Positions 18,370 to 30,377 of a stretch of 64,000 nucleotides of DNA are shown piece after piece. The notes under the pieces were generated by a model that did no database searches, was not told where the DNA came from, and saw only the letters and a list, made by a program, of their open reading frames with translations. This DNA comes from Providencia rettgeri (GTDB lineage Bacteria > Pseudomonadota > Gammaproteobacteria > Enterobacterales > Enterobacteriaceae). The stretch is taken from NCBI RefSeq assembly GCF_041075285.1, contig NZ_CP163512.1:2790001-2854000 (forward strand), given 5' to 3'. Both the position numbers and the translations under genes were made by a program. The number at the start of each line of letters is the position of its first letter. Positions within the stretch are counted from its first letter, which is position 1.

Positions 18370-18858
18370 TTAATTAACTTGTTTAAAGCTCTTATAATGG
18401 TCGTGGGTGACAAATATCATCCCATCCGATGAGTATAGCAAACGATCGGCCCCACGGTGCCCACAACGATAGTTGATATCCGCTTCAAACCATTGGCGAT
18501 TTTCAGCGATAGGCAGTGATTTTTCACGATTAGAAAAACGATCGCCACCAATTGCACGCCCCGGTAAGACATCACAAAGATTGCCTTTTTTAGCATCCCA
18601 ACCAGCTTGTCTCGCCTCTTTTTTGGTCAGATAAAACGCGGGAAGCTTTTGATATTTTTGTATATAGCTGACAACATTTTGCTGTTCAGTTAGTTGATCA
18701 ATGGGTTTTGGCTGATTATTTTCTCGGGAAGTGACTTGCTCAGATGTTGTCACTGATTTATCTGTCTGTGATGTGTTTTGAACATCACCACCACGAAAAT
18801 ACAGGCTCAACACGATCAAAATAGCCATCAACACCAGTGATATGACTCTTTTATTCAT
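18370..18858 (-). CDS. Barnase-family ribonuclease with N-terminal hydrophobic segment
   Basis: A 162-residue guanyl-specific RNase of the N1/T1/barnase family. A hydrophobic segment (residues 5-20) is a signal peptide or anchor with no obvious signal peptidase site, then a linker to about residue 60, then the nuclease domain. The alignment to barnase is ungapped with an offset of 52: K79, R111, E125, R135, R139 and H154 correspond to barnase K27, R59, E73, R83, R87 and H102, so the active site is complete. C95 and C132 correspond to barnase 43 and 80 and could form a disulfide after export. It is followed by its barstar. Confidence 0.93.
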   Translation of the reverse strand: MNKRVISLVLMAILIVLSLYFRGGDVQNTSQTDKSVTTSEQVTSRENNQPKPIDQLTEQQNVVSYIQKYQKLPAFYLTKKEARQAGWDAKKGNLCDVLPGRAIGGDRFSNREKSLPIAENRQWFEADINYRCGHRGADRLLYSSDGMIFVTHDHYKSFKQVN

Positions 18859-18880
18859 TTAGTACCTTCATCATGACAAT

Positions 18881-18914
18881 AACGGCAACCTTTACTTACA
18901 TAAACGTTGCCGTT
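18881..18914 (-). terminator. Hairpin after tldD
   Basis: AACGGCAAC and GTTGCCGTT form a perfect nine-base stem with a 16-base loop between the tldD stop codon and the RNase gene. The following U-run is weak, so it may be only a partial terminator, yet it separates the RNase gene from the long mre-tldD transcript. Confidence 0.6.
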
Positions 18915-18944
18915 TGACTTGCTAGAGTGTGGCATATTACGAAG

Positions 18945-20390
18945 TTATGCCGTACCGCCCACCGTCATTTTGTCCAATTTCAACGTTGGCTGACCGACAC
19001 CCACAGGCACGCTTTGGCCTTCTTTGCCGCATACTCCGACACCTTTGTCTAACGCAAGGTCATTACCCACCATGGAAATTTGCTGCATCGCCTCAACACC
19101 AGAACCAATCAGTGTAGCTCCTTTCACTGGTGATGTAATTTTTCCATTTTCAATTAAATAGGCTTCAGAGGTTGAAAATACAAATTTACCTGAGGTGATA
19201 TCAACCTGGCCACCACCAAAGTTCGGTGCATAAATCCCTTTGTCGACACTCGCAATGATTTCTTCTGGTGTTGAAGAGCCCGCCAGCATATAAGTGTTGG
19301 TCATGCGCGGCATTGGCAAATGCGCATAGGACTCACGACGTGCATTACCTGTAGGCGAAACCCCCATCAGGCGTGCATTCAGTTTATCTTGAATATAATT
19401 GCGCAAAATACCATTTTCTATTAGGACGTTATATTGCCCCGGTACACCTTCATCATCAATCGCCAGGGAGCCTCGACGCCCCACAATCGTGCCATCATCC
19501 ACGACAGTACACAATGGAGAAGCCACCTGCTCCCCCACTTGCCCTGAGAATACGGATGTGCCACGGCGGTTAAAGTCACCTTCAAGGCCATGCCCCACTG
19601 CTTCGTGTAACAACACTCCCGGCCAGCCGGCACCTAATACAACAGGCATCATTCCTGCGGGTGCGGCAATGGCAGATAAATTGACTAATGCCATACGCAC
19701 AGCTTCGCGGGCATATTGCTCAGCGACGATTTGGCCTTGATGAATTTCTAAGAAATATTCATAGCCATAACGCCCCCCACCCCCACTAGCACCGCGTTCG
19801 CGTTTGCCATCATGTTCCACTAATACGCTAACCGAAAGCCGTACTAATGGGCGAATATCTGCCGCCAATGTGCCATCTGTAGCAGCAACCAGCACCTGCT
19901 CATAGACGCCCGTTAAACTGGCATTGACCTCAATGACTCGCGGATCTTCGGCGCGCGCTACTTGGTCGACACGATGCAATAAGTCAATTTTCTGTTCGCG
20001 AGACAGACTCTGTAATGGATCTACCACGGAATACAATTTTTTGTATTCAACATTACTTAAAACTTGTGATTGACCAGAACCTTGCTCATTCACAATGCTT
20101 CGCGCTGCGGTTGCGCTTTGTATCAGCGCTTGCAGTGAAATTTGATCCGCATAGGCGAAACCGGTTTTTTCACCACTTACCGCTCTTACACCAACACCTT
20201 GGTCAATATTGTAAGAACCATCTTTAATGATCCTATCTTCAAGCACCCAAGATTCATGGAAACTTGATTGAAAAAATAGATCCGCATAATCCAGACGACG
20301 CTCAGATAATAACCCCAGAATGTCATACAGATTTTCTTGCTCAAGGCGATTGGCGGCCAGCAAATGTTCGCTGACAGAAGCTAAACTCAT
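18945..20390 (-). CDS. tldD: Metalloprotease TldD
   Basis: A 481-residue TldD, the zinc-binding, catalytic subunit of the TldD/TldE protease. The HExxH-type motif is in [14 protein letters not shown] (about residue 262). Other landmarks are [27 protein letters not shown] and [11 protein letters not shown]. It is the last gene of the mreBCD-maf-rng-yhdP-nit-tldD series. Its partner PmbA is encoded at 12904. Confidence 0.96.
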   Translation of the reverse strand: MSLASVSEHLLAANRLEQENLYDILGLLSERRLDYADLFFQSSFHESWVLEDRIIKDGSYNIDQGVGVRAVSGEKTGFAYADQISLQALIQSATAARSIVNEQGSGQSQVLSNVEYKKLYSVVDPLQSLSREQKIDLLHRVDQVARAEDPRVIEVNASLTGVYEQVLVAATDGTLAADIRPLVRLSVSVLVEHDGKRERGASGGGGRYGYEYFLEIHQGQIVAEQYAREAVRMALVNLSAIAAPAGMMPVVLGAGWPGVLLHEAVGHGLEGDFNRRGTSVFSGQVGEQVASPLCTVVDDGTIVGRRGSLAIDDEGVPGQYNVLIENGILRNYIQDKLNARLMGVSPTGNARRESYAHLPMPRMTNTYMLAGSSTPEEIIASVDKGIYAPNFGGGQVDITSGKFVFSTSEAYLIENGKITSPVKGATLIGSGVEAMQQISMVGNDLALDKGVGVCGKEGQSVPVGVGQPTLKLDKMTVGGTA

Positions 20391-20395
20391 ATTCG

Positions 20396-21250
20396 TTACT
20401 CTTTGGTTGTGTCTTTTTTGATCAGAGAGGTCAATTGCGGCCTGAAGCGGTTGTGTTTTACCACCCGGATTTGCTCACGCATGACACTCAAGCTGTCTGT
20501 TTTGATATTCAATACGGTTGATGCCACAGCATCTACGTTCTTTTTCATCACTTTACCCCAACCATCAACGGCAAGGCTATGACCCCATGTGCGGCGGGTT
20601 CCGTGTACACCAACCTGAGCAGGTGCCAAAATATAGCATTGGTTTTCAATGGCACGGGCACGCAATAAAGGTTCCCAATGCGCCTGACCGGTATATCGGG
20701 TAAATGCAGCAGGTACAGAGATAATTTCTGCGCCTTGTTCCCGTAGCGCTTGGAATAAGCCCGGGAAACGTAAATCATAACAAATCGTCATACCTAAGCG
20801 ACCCACAGGCGTATCCACCACGGTGATATGCTCACCACGTTGATAAATCACCGATTCGTTATAATTCCCTTGTTCGTCTTCGATATTCACATCAAACATA
20901 TGAATTTTATCGTAACGAGCTTTGATATTTCCTTCGGAATCAAATAATAAGCTACTGCTTGTGATACGTTCAGGATCTTCACGGCTGATCATCGGCATCG
21001 ACCCTACTAGGATCCACACATTATAACGTTTTGCCATGGCGCGAATAGCGTCCTGTAATGGGCCTTTCCCTTGGACTTCCGCTTGTTTACGGTAAGTCGC
21101 CGCGTCTGCAAAGAGCAATGCATTTTCAGGTGTCAAAACTAACTGAACAGTCTCTGGCAACTGTTTGATTTGTTGCTCGATTTGCGCCAAATTGTGCTTA
21201 GTATTATTTCCGCTACATAACTGCAAAAGTGCAACGTTACCATTTTTCAT
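20396..21250 (-). CDS. Carbon-nitrogen hydrolase, Nit1-like amidase
   Basis: A 284-residue nitrilase-superfamily hydrolase. The Glu-Lys-Cys triad is visible in LTPENALLF (E about 42), RYDKIHMFD and TICYDLRFP. Closest in appearance to Nit1-type enzymes, which hydrolyse deaminated glutathione; the exact substrate here is inferred. It lies 5 bases before tldD and directly after yhdP (stop and start share a base), so it belongs to the same transcript. Confidence 0.88.
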   Translation of the reverse strand: MKNGNVALLQLCSGNNTKHNLAQIEQQIKQLPETVQLVLTPENALLFADAATYRKQAEVQGKGPLQDAIRAMAKRYNVWILVGSMPMISREDPERITSSSLLFDSEGNIKARYDKIHMFDVNIEDEQGNYNESVIYQRGEHITVVDTPVGRLGMTICYDLRFPGLFQALREQGAEIISVPAAFTRYTGQAHWEPLLRARAIENQCYILAPAQVGVHGTRRTWGHSLAVDGWGKVMKKNVDAVASTVLNIKTDSLSVMREQIRVVKHNRFRPQLTSLIKKDTTKE

Positions 21251-24200
21251 TACTCTTGAGTCTCCTTTAGTTGGCGTAATACTTCATCAATTTTTGGCTC
21301 GTCCAAGCTACCTGTTACACGATAACGAATAACAGAAACTTTACTCCATAATGGACCAAGCACTTTGGTCGCTGCGAATACCGCAGCGCCAGCAAATGGG
21401 TTAACCACAAACGCGGTTGCTACCCCTACTGTAGCAGAAATTTCAGGGGTGATGACCGCTTCTAAATTAATTTGACGCTTAACAAGGTCAACGTCACCAT
21501 TTAAAGCTATATCCGCAACCAAACCGTCTACAACCGTGTTTTTTGATGTCATCACACCATGGTGAATGGTTGCGTCTCCTTTAATAGAATCAAAGTCGAA
21601 ATCGTTGTTAAATGTATCGCGAAAATCAAACTGTAACTTACGCAATAAAGCATCGAAACTAACTAATCGCAGGATCTGCCCCGCACGTCCACCGCCCATT
21701 TTTGCAATCGCCCCTTTGCCGAGTTTCGCCGAAAGTTTACCGTTTAATGTGGCAATGTCTGGTGACCATGGGAGATTGGCCCAGTCTAAATTAAACTCAA
21801 TCGTATAGGGTGACTCAATAATTGGCACTAACATGCCGAAATACGCCGCGCTTTCATCGAAAGCTTCACCTGTTAAGGAACCTGCGATTTCAGTTTTATT
21901 GCTATTACCACTGTGCCAAATAGCATCCAATTTTAACTGCATAGCGCTATTATTTAATGTGCCATTTGTCAGTTGCAACGCATTCCCCTGTGGAATGATA
22001 TTAGCGGTAATTTCACCTAACTTTTGCCCTGCGACCCAACACTCTTTGCAGGTGACATTCAATTGTGGCCATTGGCTAAAGTCGACATTCTCAGAACTTG
22101 TTGCGCTTTCTTCTATTGAGCTTGGGTTGTAATACAGGTAATCAATCACGACTTTCCAAGGCTGCTTAGCCAAAATTTGCAGTGATCCGGTTAAGTTTTC
22201 ACTATCAACACTCACTACTTGGTCATCATGTTGTAAATCATACGAAAAGTTTAAATTCTTCCAATACTGCCCAGCGAGGTAAATGGAGGCCAGTTTGACT
22301 TCAAGTGTGTCAGGAAGGCGAATGTTGACGCCCCCTTGGCGACTATTTGATGAAACCAGTAACCCAGCTAATTTATCCCAACCAGTTGTTTTAATTGCAG
22401 GGAGATCGACGACGATCGCTGCATTTTTCGGTAATTCAGGAGCTTTATTTTTCCATGGTGCAACATGCGCTTTGATTAACCTTAACGGTTTATTGCTTAA
22501 GTTCCACTGCGTATTAAAGCCAAACTGTTTACCGATATCACCAGCAATAATCAGTTGCTCAGTATCACCTTTCGCTTGAACGTTAATTTGCCCTAATTCC
22601 GTCAACAATTGGCTATTTAGCGCTGGTAGCTGGCTTTTTAGCTGTTTAAGACCTGCGGTAACATCAATTTGCAAACCAACTTTGTCTTTTGCTAGCTCCG
22701 GTAAATTAATCGTGATATGACTTTGCCAATCACTGGTACCCGAAATTTTCTGTTTAATGCTTTCAGGGAGCATTGCCAATTTATTCAGCGCCCAATTTCC
22801 AGCAATATTCACATCAACCTGATAATCTTTAGGGCGAGTTAATGTTGTGAAATCCACCGAAATTGGCTGACCAAACCACTGTCCTTGTAGCTTATCACCT
22901 GTTAAATCGCCATTATTAAAGTTAAAACTGCCCGTTAATGACGAAATTGTGCTATCAATTGGTCGAATAAATAAATCATTTTTATTCAGGTTAACCTTGC
23001 CTTTTGCAACAACATCTTTCACTTCACTCAGTGGGATAGACAAACTGAGCTGGCCATTTACTGTGCCGCCAATTTGTAACTCTTCCAACGTATCACCAAT
23101 AGAGTGTTTCATCGGTGTGTGTACAAAATATTGCTGAATTTGCTTTCCTGTACCATGAATATCCGCATCGATATACAGCATTTCATCATTGTAATCACGG
23201 ATAATCGCATCAAGGTTGGTTGCCGTTGCATCTGCTAATTTGACTGTTGGCGCATGCATGTACAGACCTGCTCGCCTAAAATCTAAATCCATATCTAAAT
23301 TGAGCAAAGCGGGCCATTCGCTGTCATATTCGAAAGTTGCCTCTCGCAGCGGCACATACACTTGGAATTGGCCATCATTATGGTCATATGGGAAATTGGC
23401 TGGATCACCTTTGTATACCAACGTAGCATTGTCCACTTTCCCAGCAATAATCGCTTTTGTTAGGTAATCAGCAACATCTTGCCCCATTAACTTTTGTGGG
23501 AAATAGCGCCATGCATCCCCCGCATTATCCAGCCGGATCCCAGATAAAATAGCCAGATCCGCATAGCCGCCTTTTTTAGCTTTGGCATAACGAAATTCAC
23601 CGTTCGCCCATAGTGATGTGGCCTGCACATCTAGGGATGGGCTCCAAAGCTTAAATTCACTGTCATTATCCACCCAATACAGTTGCCCTTTTGCACTGGA
23701 GATATTAAAAGGCGCTTTAAATTCATCACGATAATCGACTTCACTGTCTTGCAGGTTAAACGATATTCCACCACTTTGCATTCCCCCTGCCAAAACACCA
23801 GAAAAATGATCTACCGAAGGAAGCTCCTTCCATTTTTTCCAACTAACATCTTGCCAATCTAGGCTAATTTGCAGAGATTCCGGTCTATTTTGTGTGACAT
23901 CCAGTGCAAACTCACTTACCACTCCTGTCGGTTGGCGATGCTGCCAATCTTGCACCATGTCCGGCGTTAAAAATGAAAACGTCGGTAGAACCTCACTTAA
24001 GCGCTCAAGTTCGATATTTTTTGCTCGCACCCGCCAATGGTCATTATCTTGATATTTTTTTGAAGCGGGTAAATAGAGCACCGACACGCTACCTTGCGGC
24101 CAAATAAATTCATTGGTTTTTAATGTATCAAGCTCAGGGATATTAAATAGCCAACCATTTCCCTGCCTTTTCATTCGTAGCAATAAATCATTCACTTGCA

Positions 24201-25032
24201 AGTTCTGGGCTAACTCCCCCGAACCCCAGTTCGCCTCCCCCTGACGTAGCTGAATCAACCCACTATCAATACGCTTGTCTTTTAGACTGATCCATGAGGA
24301 CAGGCTAAAATTCGCATCTCGCAATGATGTGTTATCTCGCAACCAACGGCTTAACCATGGTTGCATATCGATATTGTCAGCTTGAAGGTAGAAAATACCG
24401 TCACTCAGTACGCCTTTTTTATCTGACACATCTAGCTTAACTTGCAAATAACCATGTTGTTTATTGATGGTTTCAAGACTAACAAAGCCTTGTGCACGAT
24501 GACGATCGTTTTCATTGAGCCAAGAAAGCTCAGGCAGGATCAGTGTGGTTTTTTGCTCTGAGGGCGTTAAGAAAGTCAGTTGACTATCTTTTAAGGTAAA
24601 GTGGTCAAACTGGCGCAAAAACAAATCTTCAATACCATCTAATGACTCACCTTCACCGGAGCCTTCAAATGAAAATGGGATTTTGTAATCGACATTGAGC
24701 TGGTAGAAAGTCAGGTCGCGAAAGCGCCAGCGCAGGGAAAGAAGTGAGTTCCAGATATCCAGTTCAAGGTGAATTTGCTTGGCAGTTACGTCCGTTGTTT
24801 CACTTTGCAAAGTGACATCGGATAATGTCAGAACTGGGCCAAAATAGCGCCATGCCCCTTCCATTTCGCTGAACTGAAGCGAAACATCGGCCTTTTTTTC
24901 AATATAAGCTATAAGATCAGGACGATAGCTATCAATATTTGGTAAAAGGAAACGCAGCCCTGTCAGCACCAGCGCGCACAGCAATAAAATAACCGCAGTG
25001 GTCACCAGTACTACACGTGGCAGTCGTTTCAC
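21250..25032 (-). CDS. yhdP: AsmA-like bridge protein YhdP
   Basis: A 1260-residue AsmA/TamB-type protein: an N-terminal membrane anchor (residues about 7-31), a DUF3971 region, and a long beta-groove domain ending in the AsmA_2 segment (EISATVGVATAFVVNPFAGAA is typical). In E. coli YhdP, TamB and YdbH together carry phospholipids to the outer membrane. It is full length for the family. It lies between rng and the Nit-like gene. Confidence 0.95.
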   Translation of the reverse strand: MKRLPRVVLVTTAVILLLCALVLTGLRFLLPNIDSYRPDLIAYIEKKADVSLQFSEMEGAWRYFGPVLTLSDVTLQSETTDVTAKQIHLELDIWNSLLSLRWRFRDLTFYQLNVDYKIPFSFEGSGEGESLDGIEDLFLRQFDHFTLKDSQLTFLTPSEQKTTLILPELSWLNENDRHRAQGFVSLETINKQHGYLQVKLDVSDKKGVLSDGIFYLQADNIDMQPWLSRWLRDNTSLRDANFSLSSWISLKDKRIDSGLIQLRQGEANWGSGELAQNLQVNDLLLRMKRQGNGWLFNIPELDTLKTNEFIWPQGSVSVLYLPASKKYQDNDHWRVRAKNIELERLSEVLPTFSFLTPDMVQDWQHRQPTGVVSEFALDVTQNRPESLQISLDWQDVSWKKWKELPSVDHFSGVLAGGMQSGGISFNLQDSEVDYRDEFKAPFNISSAKGQLYWVDNDSEFKLWSPSLDVQATSLWANGEFRYAKAKKGGYADLAILSGIRLDNAGDAWRYFPQKLMGQDVADYLTKAIIAGKVDNATLVYKGDPANFPYDHNDGQFQVYVPLREATFEYDSEWPALLNLDMDLDFRRAGLYMHAPTVKLADATATNLDAIIRDYNDEMLYIDADIHGTGKQIQQYFVHTPMKHSIGDTLEELQIGGTVNGQLSLSIPLSEVKDVVAKGKVNLNKNDLFIRPIDSTISSLTGSFNFNNGDLTGDKLQGQWFGQPISVDFTTLTRPKDYQVDVNIAGNWALNKLAMLPESIKQKISGTSDWQSHITINLPELAKDKVGLQIDVTAGLKQLKSQLPALNSQLLTELGQINVQAKGDTEQLIIAGDIGKQFGFNTQWNLSNKPLRLIKAHVAPWKNKAPELPKNAAIVVDLPAIKTTGWDKLAGLLVSSNSRQGGVNIRLPDTLEVKLASIYLAGQYWKNLNFSYDLQHDDQVVSVDSENLTGSLQILAKQPWKVVIDYLYYNPSSIEESATSSENVDFSQWPQLNVTCKECWVAGQKLGEITANIIPQGNALQLTNGTLNNSAMQLKLDAIWHSGNSNKTEIAGSLTGEAFDESAAYFGMLVPIIESPYTIEFNLDWANLPWSPDIATLNGKLSAKLGKGAIAKMGGGRAGQILRLVSFDALLRKLQFDFRDTFNNDFDFDSIKGDATIHHGVMTSKNTVVDGLVADIALNGDVDLVKRQINLEAVITPEISATVGVATAFVVNPFAGAAVFAATKVLGPLWSKVSVIRYRVTGSLDEPKIDEVLRQLKETQE

Positions 25033-25056
25033 TCACTTCTCCTTCAAGCAAATAGG

Positions 25057-26526
25057 CTACATCATGACGACGTCAAAACGTTCTTGACTGTATAATGGCT
25101 CAGTCTGAACTTTCACTTGCTTCCCAACAAAGATTTCCACTTCAGCCAGTGCGTGTGACTCATCCCCTTTAAGCACATCGACTACCGCTTGTGATGCATA
25201 GACTAAGAACCGATCGGCGTCGATTGTGCGGTGAACTCTCACAATTTCCCGTAAAATCTCATAGCAAACGGTCTCTACTGATTTTACCGTCCCACGCCCT
25301 TGGCAAGTTGGGCAGTCATCACATAATACGTGTTCAAGGCTTTCCCTTGTTCGTTTACGGGTCATTTCCACTAAGCCAAGTTGTGAAAAACCGTTAATGG
25401 TGGTTTTCACTTTATCTTTACTTAGCGCTTGTTCCAGTGATGCGAGTACGCGGCGGCGATGCTCTGTATCTGTCATATCAATAAAATCAATGATAATGAT
25501 CCCACCTAAATTGCGTAACCGTAACTGCCGTGCTATGGCTTGAGTCGCTTCAATATTAGTGTTGAAAATAGTTTCTTCGAGATTACGATGACCAACAAAC
25601 GCCCCCGTATTGATGTCAATAGTCGTCATCGCTTCGGTTTGATCGATAATCAAGTAACCACCTGATTTTAAATCAACTTTTCTATCCATCGCCCGTTGAA
25701 TTTCATTTTCAACATCATATAAATCGAAAATTGGCTGGTTGCCTTGGTATAACTCCAGTTTTGCCGTCATTTCCGGCACATACTCTTCAATAAATTCTTG
25801 TAATTGAGTATAGGTCAAACGGGAGTCAACGCGAATTCTATCAAGATGAGCGCCTGCAAAATCACGGATAATGCGAAAAGCGAGCGCTAATTCACCATAA
25901 ATCTTAGTGCGGGTGACATTACGTTTTTTGCGTTCAATCACTTTCGCCCAAAGACGTTTTAAGAAAGCCGCATCTTGTTTGACTTCATCTTCACCCACGC
26001 CTTCCGCTGCGGTACGAATAATAAAACCGCCATTTTCGTCACAATATTGGGCTACACACTGTTTTAAGCGCTCTCTTTCTTCTTCACTTTCAATACGTTG
26101 AGAGACCCCAACATGAGAAGCACCCGGCATGAAAACTAAATAGCGCGAAGGCAAAGTAATATCTGTCGTCAGCCTTGCGCCTTTAGTGCCTAGCGGATCT
26201 TTCACGACTTGCACAATCAGATCTTGCCCCTGTTTAACTAACTCGGCAATATCCCTAACGTGAAAGTTTTTTTGCTCGTCACCCGCAATGCATTCGGTGT
26301 GTGGCATGATATCTGATGCATGCAAAAAGGCCGCTTTATCCAGACCAATATCAACAAAGGCCGCCTGCATTCCGGGTAGAACACGGCTCACGCGGCCTTT
26401 GTAAATATTCCCTACAAGTCCTCTTTTTGCTTCTCGCTCAACATGTATTTCTTGTAAGATCCCACCATCTATATAAGCTACGCGCGTTTCAGATGGTGTA
26501 ATATTCACTAATAGTTCCGCTGTCAT
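25057..26526 (-). CDS. rng: Ribonuclease G
   Basis: A 489-residue endoribonuclease of the RNase E/G family that matures the 5' end of 16S rRNA. It has the N-terminal S1 domain (about 38-125), catalytic aspartates in [10 protein letters not shown] and [10 protein letters not shown], and the zinc-link CxxC-type motif [10 protein letters not shown]. It overlaps maf by 4 bases. It follows mreBCD-maf as in E. coli. Confidence 0.97.
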   Translation of the reverse strand: MTAELLVNITPSETRVAYIDGGILQEIHVEREAKRGLVGNIYKGRVSRVLPGMQAAFVDIGLDKAAFLHASDIMPHTECIAGDEQKNFHVRDIAELVKQGQDLIVQVVKDPLGTKGARLTTDITLPSRYLVFMPGASHVGVSQRIESEEERERLKQCVAQYCDENGGFIIRTAAEGVGEDEVKQDAAFLKRLWAKVIERKKRNVTRTKIYGELALAFRIIRDFAGAHLDRIRVDSRLTYTQLQEFIEEYVPEMTAKLELYQGNQPIFDLYDVENEIQRAMDRKVDLKSGGYLIIDQTEAMTTIDINTGAFVGHRNLEETIFNTNIEATQAIARQLRLRNLGGIIIIDFIDMTDTEHRRRVLASLEQALSKDKVKTTINGFSQLGLVEMTRKRTRESLEHVLCDDCPTCQGRGTVKSVETVCYEILREIVRVHRTIDADRFLVYASQAVVDVLKGDESHALAEVEIFVGKQVKVQTEPLYSQERFDVVMM

Positions 26527-27110
26527 GACTTCCCCTTACCATCACCTAACGCTAAAAATCGTTGAATTAATTCATTTGTTTCGACCAAAGGTAAACCGAC
26601 CACACCGTGGTAACTGCCATTAATTTTACGAATAAAACGACCACCAAGACCTTGAATTGCATAGGCCCCCGCTTTATCCATTGGTTCACCTGACTGTATA
26701 TAATCCTGTATTTCTAGTAAAGATAACCCGCTAAATGTCACATCTGTCACAATTAATGCGTGTAATGTCTGCTGGCGATTGGAAAGTGCAATAGCGGTCA
26801 TCACTTGGTGAGTTTTACCCGCTAGCGCGCAGAGCATCTCTTGTGCATGCTGGCTATCTCTTGGTTTTTCAAGGATTTTTCCTTCGAGAACCACGATGGT
26901 ATCCGCACCTAAAACGGGTTTATCTTCTGGCGCAATGGCAACACCTGCTAAGGATTTATCACGAGCGAGACGCTGCACATAATCTTCTGGCGTCTCCCCC
27001 TGTTGCCATTTTTCTTCTACCTCTGGCCGTAAAATTTCAAAATGATAGTCAAGATATTGCACCAATTCGCGCCGACGAGGTGAACCCGATGCCAGATAAA
27101 TTAAATTCAT
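26523..27110 (-). CDS. yhdE: Maf-family dTTP/UTP pyrophosphatase YhdE
   Basis: A 195-residue Maf protein that hydrolyses non-canonical or excess nucleoside triphosphates (dTTP/UTP in the YhdE branch). Motifs: [11 protein letters not shown] at the N terminus, [11 protein letters not shown] and [13 protein letters not shown]. Its stop overlaps the rng start by 4 bases. Confidence 0.95.
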   Translation of the reverse strand: MNLIYLASGSPRRRELVQYLDYHFEILRPEVEEKWQQGETPEDYVQRLARDKSLAGVAIAPEDKPVLGADTIVVLEGKILEKPRDSQHAQEMLCALAGKTHQVMTAIALSNRQQTLHALIVTDVTFSGLSLLEIQDYIQSGEPMDKAGAYAIQGLGGRFIRKINGSYHGVVGLPLVETNELIQRFLALGDGKGKS

Positions 27111-27146
27111 AAAACGTATTTCCCGCCAGAAGCGACAGCTAAAATC

Positions 27147-27635
27147 CTAACACACTGAAAACTGTCGACGAATTTTTCGTAAAAGCAAAAATAACCATGG
27201 CCACAGGATACCATTGACGAGACTATTCCAGAATACTTGAGGGTGGAATAATACCTGAGAAGATAAAAATTCTGCCCAGAATACGGTCAGATCTTGGATA
27301 ACTGTGAGTAGCACAATCACAAGCGCTTGCTGCCATAACGCCATATTGCGTAATAATTGATGTTTATAAGCAACAAGATAACAAATAATACTGAAAGAGA
27401 GTGCGTGAACGCCCAGTGCTGAGCCTTGAATGGAGTCAACAATAATGCCTAAAATAAAACTTGTGCCGACACTAACGCGGTGGGGCAGTGCCATCACCCA
27501 GTAAGTTAAAATCAATAGCAACCATGATGGCCGGTAAAAATTAAGCTGTTCCGGCCACGGCATGACTTGCAAAATCAGTGCAATAATAAAAGAGAGCCAG
27601 ATAATGGCACGACCATTACCACGGTATTCATCCAT
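27147..27635 (-). CDS. mreD: Rod-shape-determining protein MreD
   Basis: A 162-residue membrane protein with about five helices; part of the elongasome with MreB, MreC and RodA. Recognisable segments are [22 protein letters not shown] and [16 protein letters not shown]. It follows mreC by 45 bases. Confidence 0.95.
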   Translation of the reverse strand: MDEYRGNGRAIIWLSFIIALILQVMPWPEQLNFYRPSWLLLILTYWVMALPHRVSVGTSFILGIIVDSIQGSALGVHALSFSIICYLVAYKHQLLRNMALWQQALVIVLLTVIQDLTVFWAEFLSSQVLFHPQVFWNSLVNGILWPWLFLLLRKIRRQFSVC

Positions 27636-27680
27636 TTAATTCATTCCTCCTACCCATAACCATAATAACGTTTCCTTTAC

Positions 27681-28643
27681 CTATGGTTGCGGTGCCATTG
27701 AGGGTGGCAGTGGTGGCCCTTGAATTTCACTTGGATTCGGCAAAACTTGCGGAAGCACTTTCATTAAGCGTTCATTGGCTGCACGGTAGACTTCTGAAGG
27801 CTGTAACGGTGTTTTCGGATCGCTGTCATTACCCCATAAAAGCAGAAGATAGCGTAAACGCTGTAATTCTGCGCTTGGTCTCGCATTAATAATGGTATAT
27901 GCGCGCTGAGTATCATGTTTAACCGATGAGACGACCGCAACGGGGTAACCTTCTGGGAAACGCCCCCCTAAACCAGAGGTGACTAACACATCACCAACCC
28001 GAATATCGGTATTTTCTGGTAATGGTTCAAGCTGTATATCATCAGCACACCCAGAACCCGCCGCAATAACGCGGACATCATTACGCAGAACTTGCACAGG
28101 TAAAGCATGAGTGGTGTCGCAGATTAATAACACACGGCTATTGAAGTTGCTTACCCCCACAACTTGACCAACAACACCTTTGTCACTAATAACTGGCTGC
28201 CCTTCATAAACGCCTTCATTACTGCCTTTATCGATCACCACTTGGTCACGGTAAGGCGTATTGGCACCTGAAATGACTTGCGTCACCATCATGTGTTCAT
28301 CTTGGCGTAACGGAGAGCCAAGAAGCTCCCTTAAACGCGCATTTTCTTGCTTAAGTTGTTCCAGCAACAAGTTATCCGCTTTTTTCAGTAACAGCTCTTG
28401 GCGCAACGCTTTGTTTTCAAATTGCAGCTGTTCCCGAGAAGAGAAACTTTCAGAGATATTGTCCAGAAATTGACGTGGACCATTGGCTAAAAAATAGAAT
28501 GGGCTGACCGCCGTGTCTAGGTAGTTACGGATTTTATTGAAAGGCTCGAATCGATGGTCAATCACCACCAGCACAAGTGCAATGATTACCGCAAAAAAAA
28601 TGCGTAACTGTAGGGATGGACCTCGCCTAAAAATGGGCTTCAT
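27681..28643 (-). CDS. mreC: Rod-shape-determining protein MreC
   Basis: A 320-residue bitopic protein: cytoplasmic N terminus, one membrane helix (about 12-28), a coiled coil (about 65-110) and a periplasmic beta-barrel pair. It scaffolds the elongasome. Segments such as VIDKGSNEGVYEGQPVI and LVTSGLGGRFPEGYPV are diagnostic. The C-terminal proline-rich tail (GPPLPPSMAPQP) is as in enterobacteria. Confidence 0.96.
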   Translation of the reverse strand: MKPIFRRGPSLQLRIFFAVIIALVLVVIDHRFEPFNKIRNYLDTAVSPFYFLANGPRQFLDNISESFSSREQLQFENKALRQELLLKKADNLLLEQLKQENARLRELLGSPLRQDEHMMVTQVISGANTPYRDQVVIDKGSNEGVYEGQPVISDKGVVGQVVGVSNFNSRVLLICDTTHALPVQVLRNDVRVIAAGSGCADDIQLEPLPENTDIRVGDVLVTSGLGGRFPEGYPVAVVSSVKHDTQRAYTIINARPSAELQRLRYLLLLWGNDSDPKTPLQPSEVYRAANERLMKVLPQVLPNPSEIQGPPLPPSMAPQP

Positions 28644-28672
28644 GTGTGGCTATGTTTCGCTAATGTCAGAGG

Positions 28673-28715
28673 ATCAAAAATAGTCAAAGCAGCTAGGCAT
28701 CGACCTAACTGCTTT
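28673..28715 (-). terminator. Attenuator-like hairpin between mreB and mreC
   Basis: On the minus strand AAAGCAGTTAGG and CCTAGCTGCTTT form a 12-base stem (one G-U pair), loop of six, followed by GACTATTTTT. The U-run is displaced by five bases, so read-through is likely. It would give more mreB than mreCD message. Confidence 0.65.
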
Positions 28716-28726
28716 TAGTTGGCCAT

Positions 28727-30377
<1,651 letters not shown>

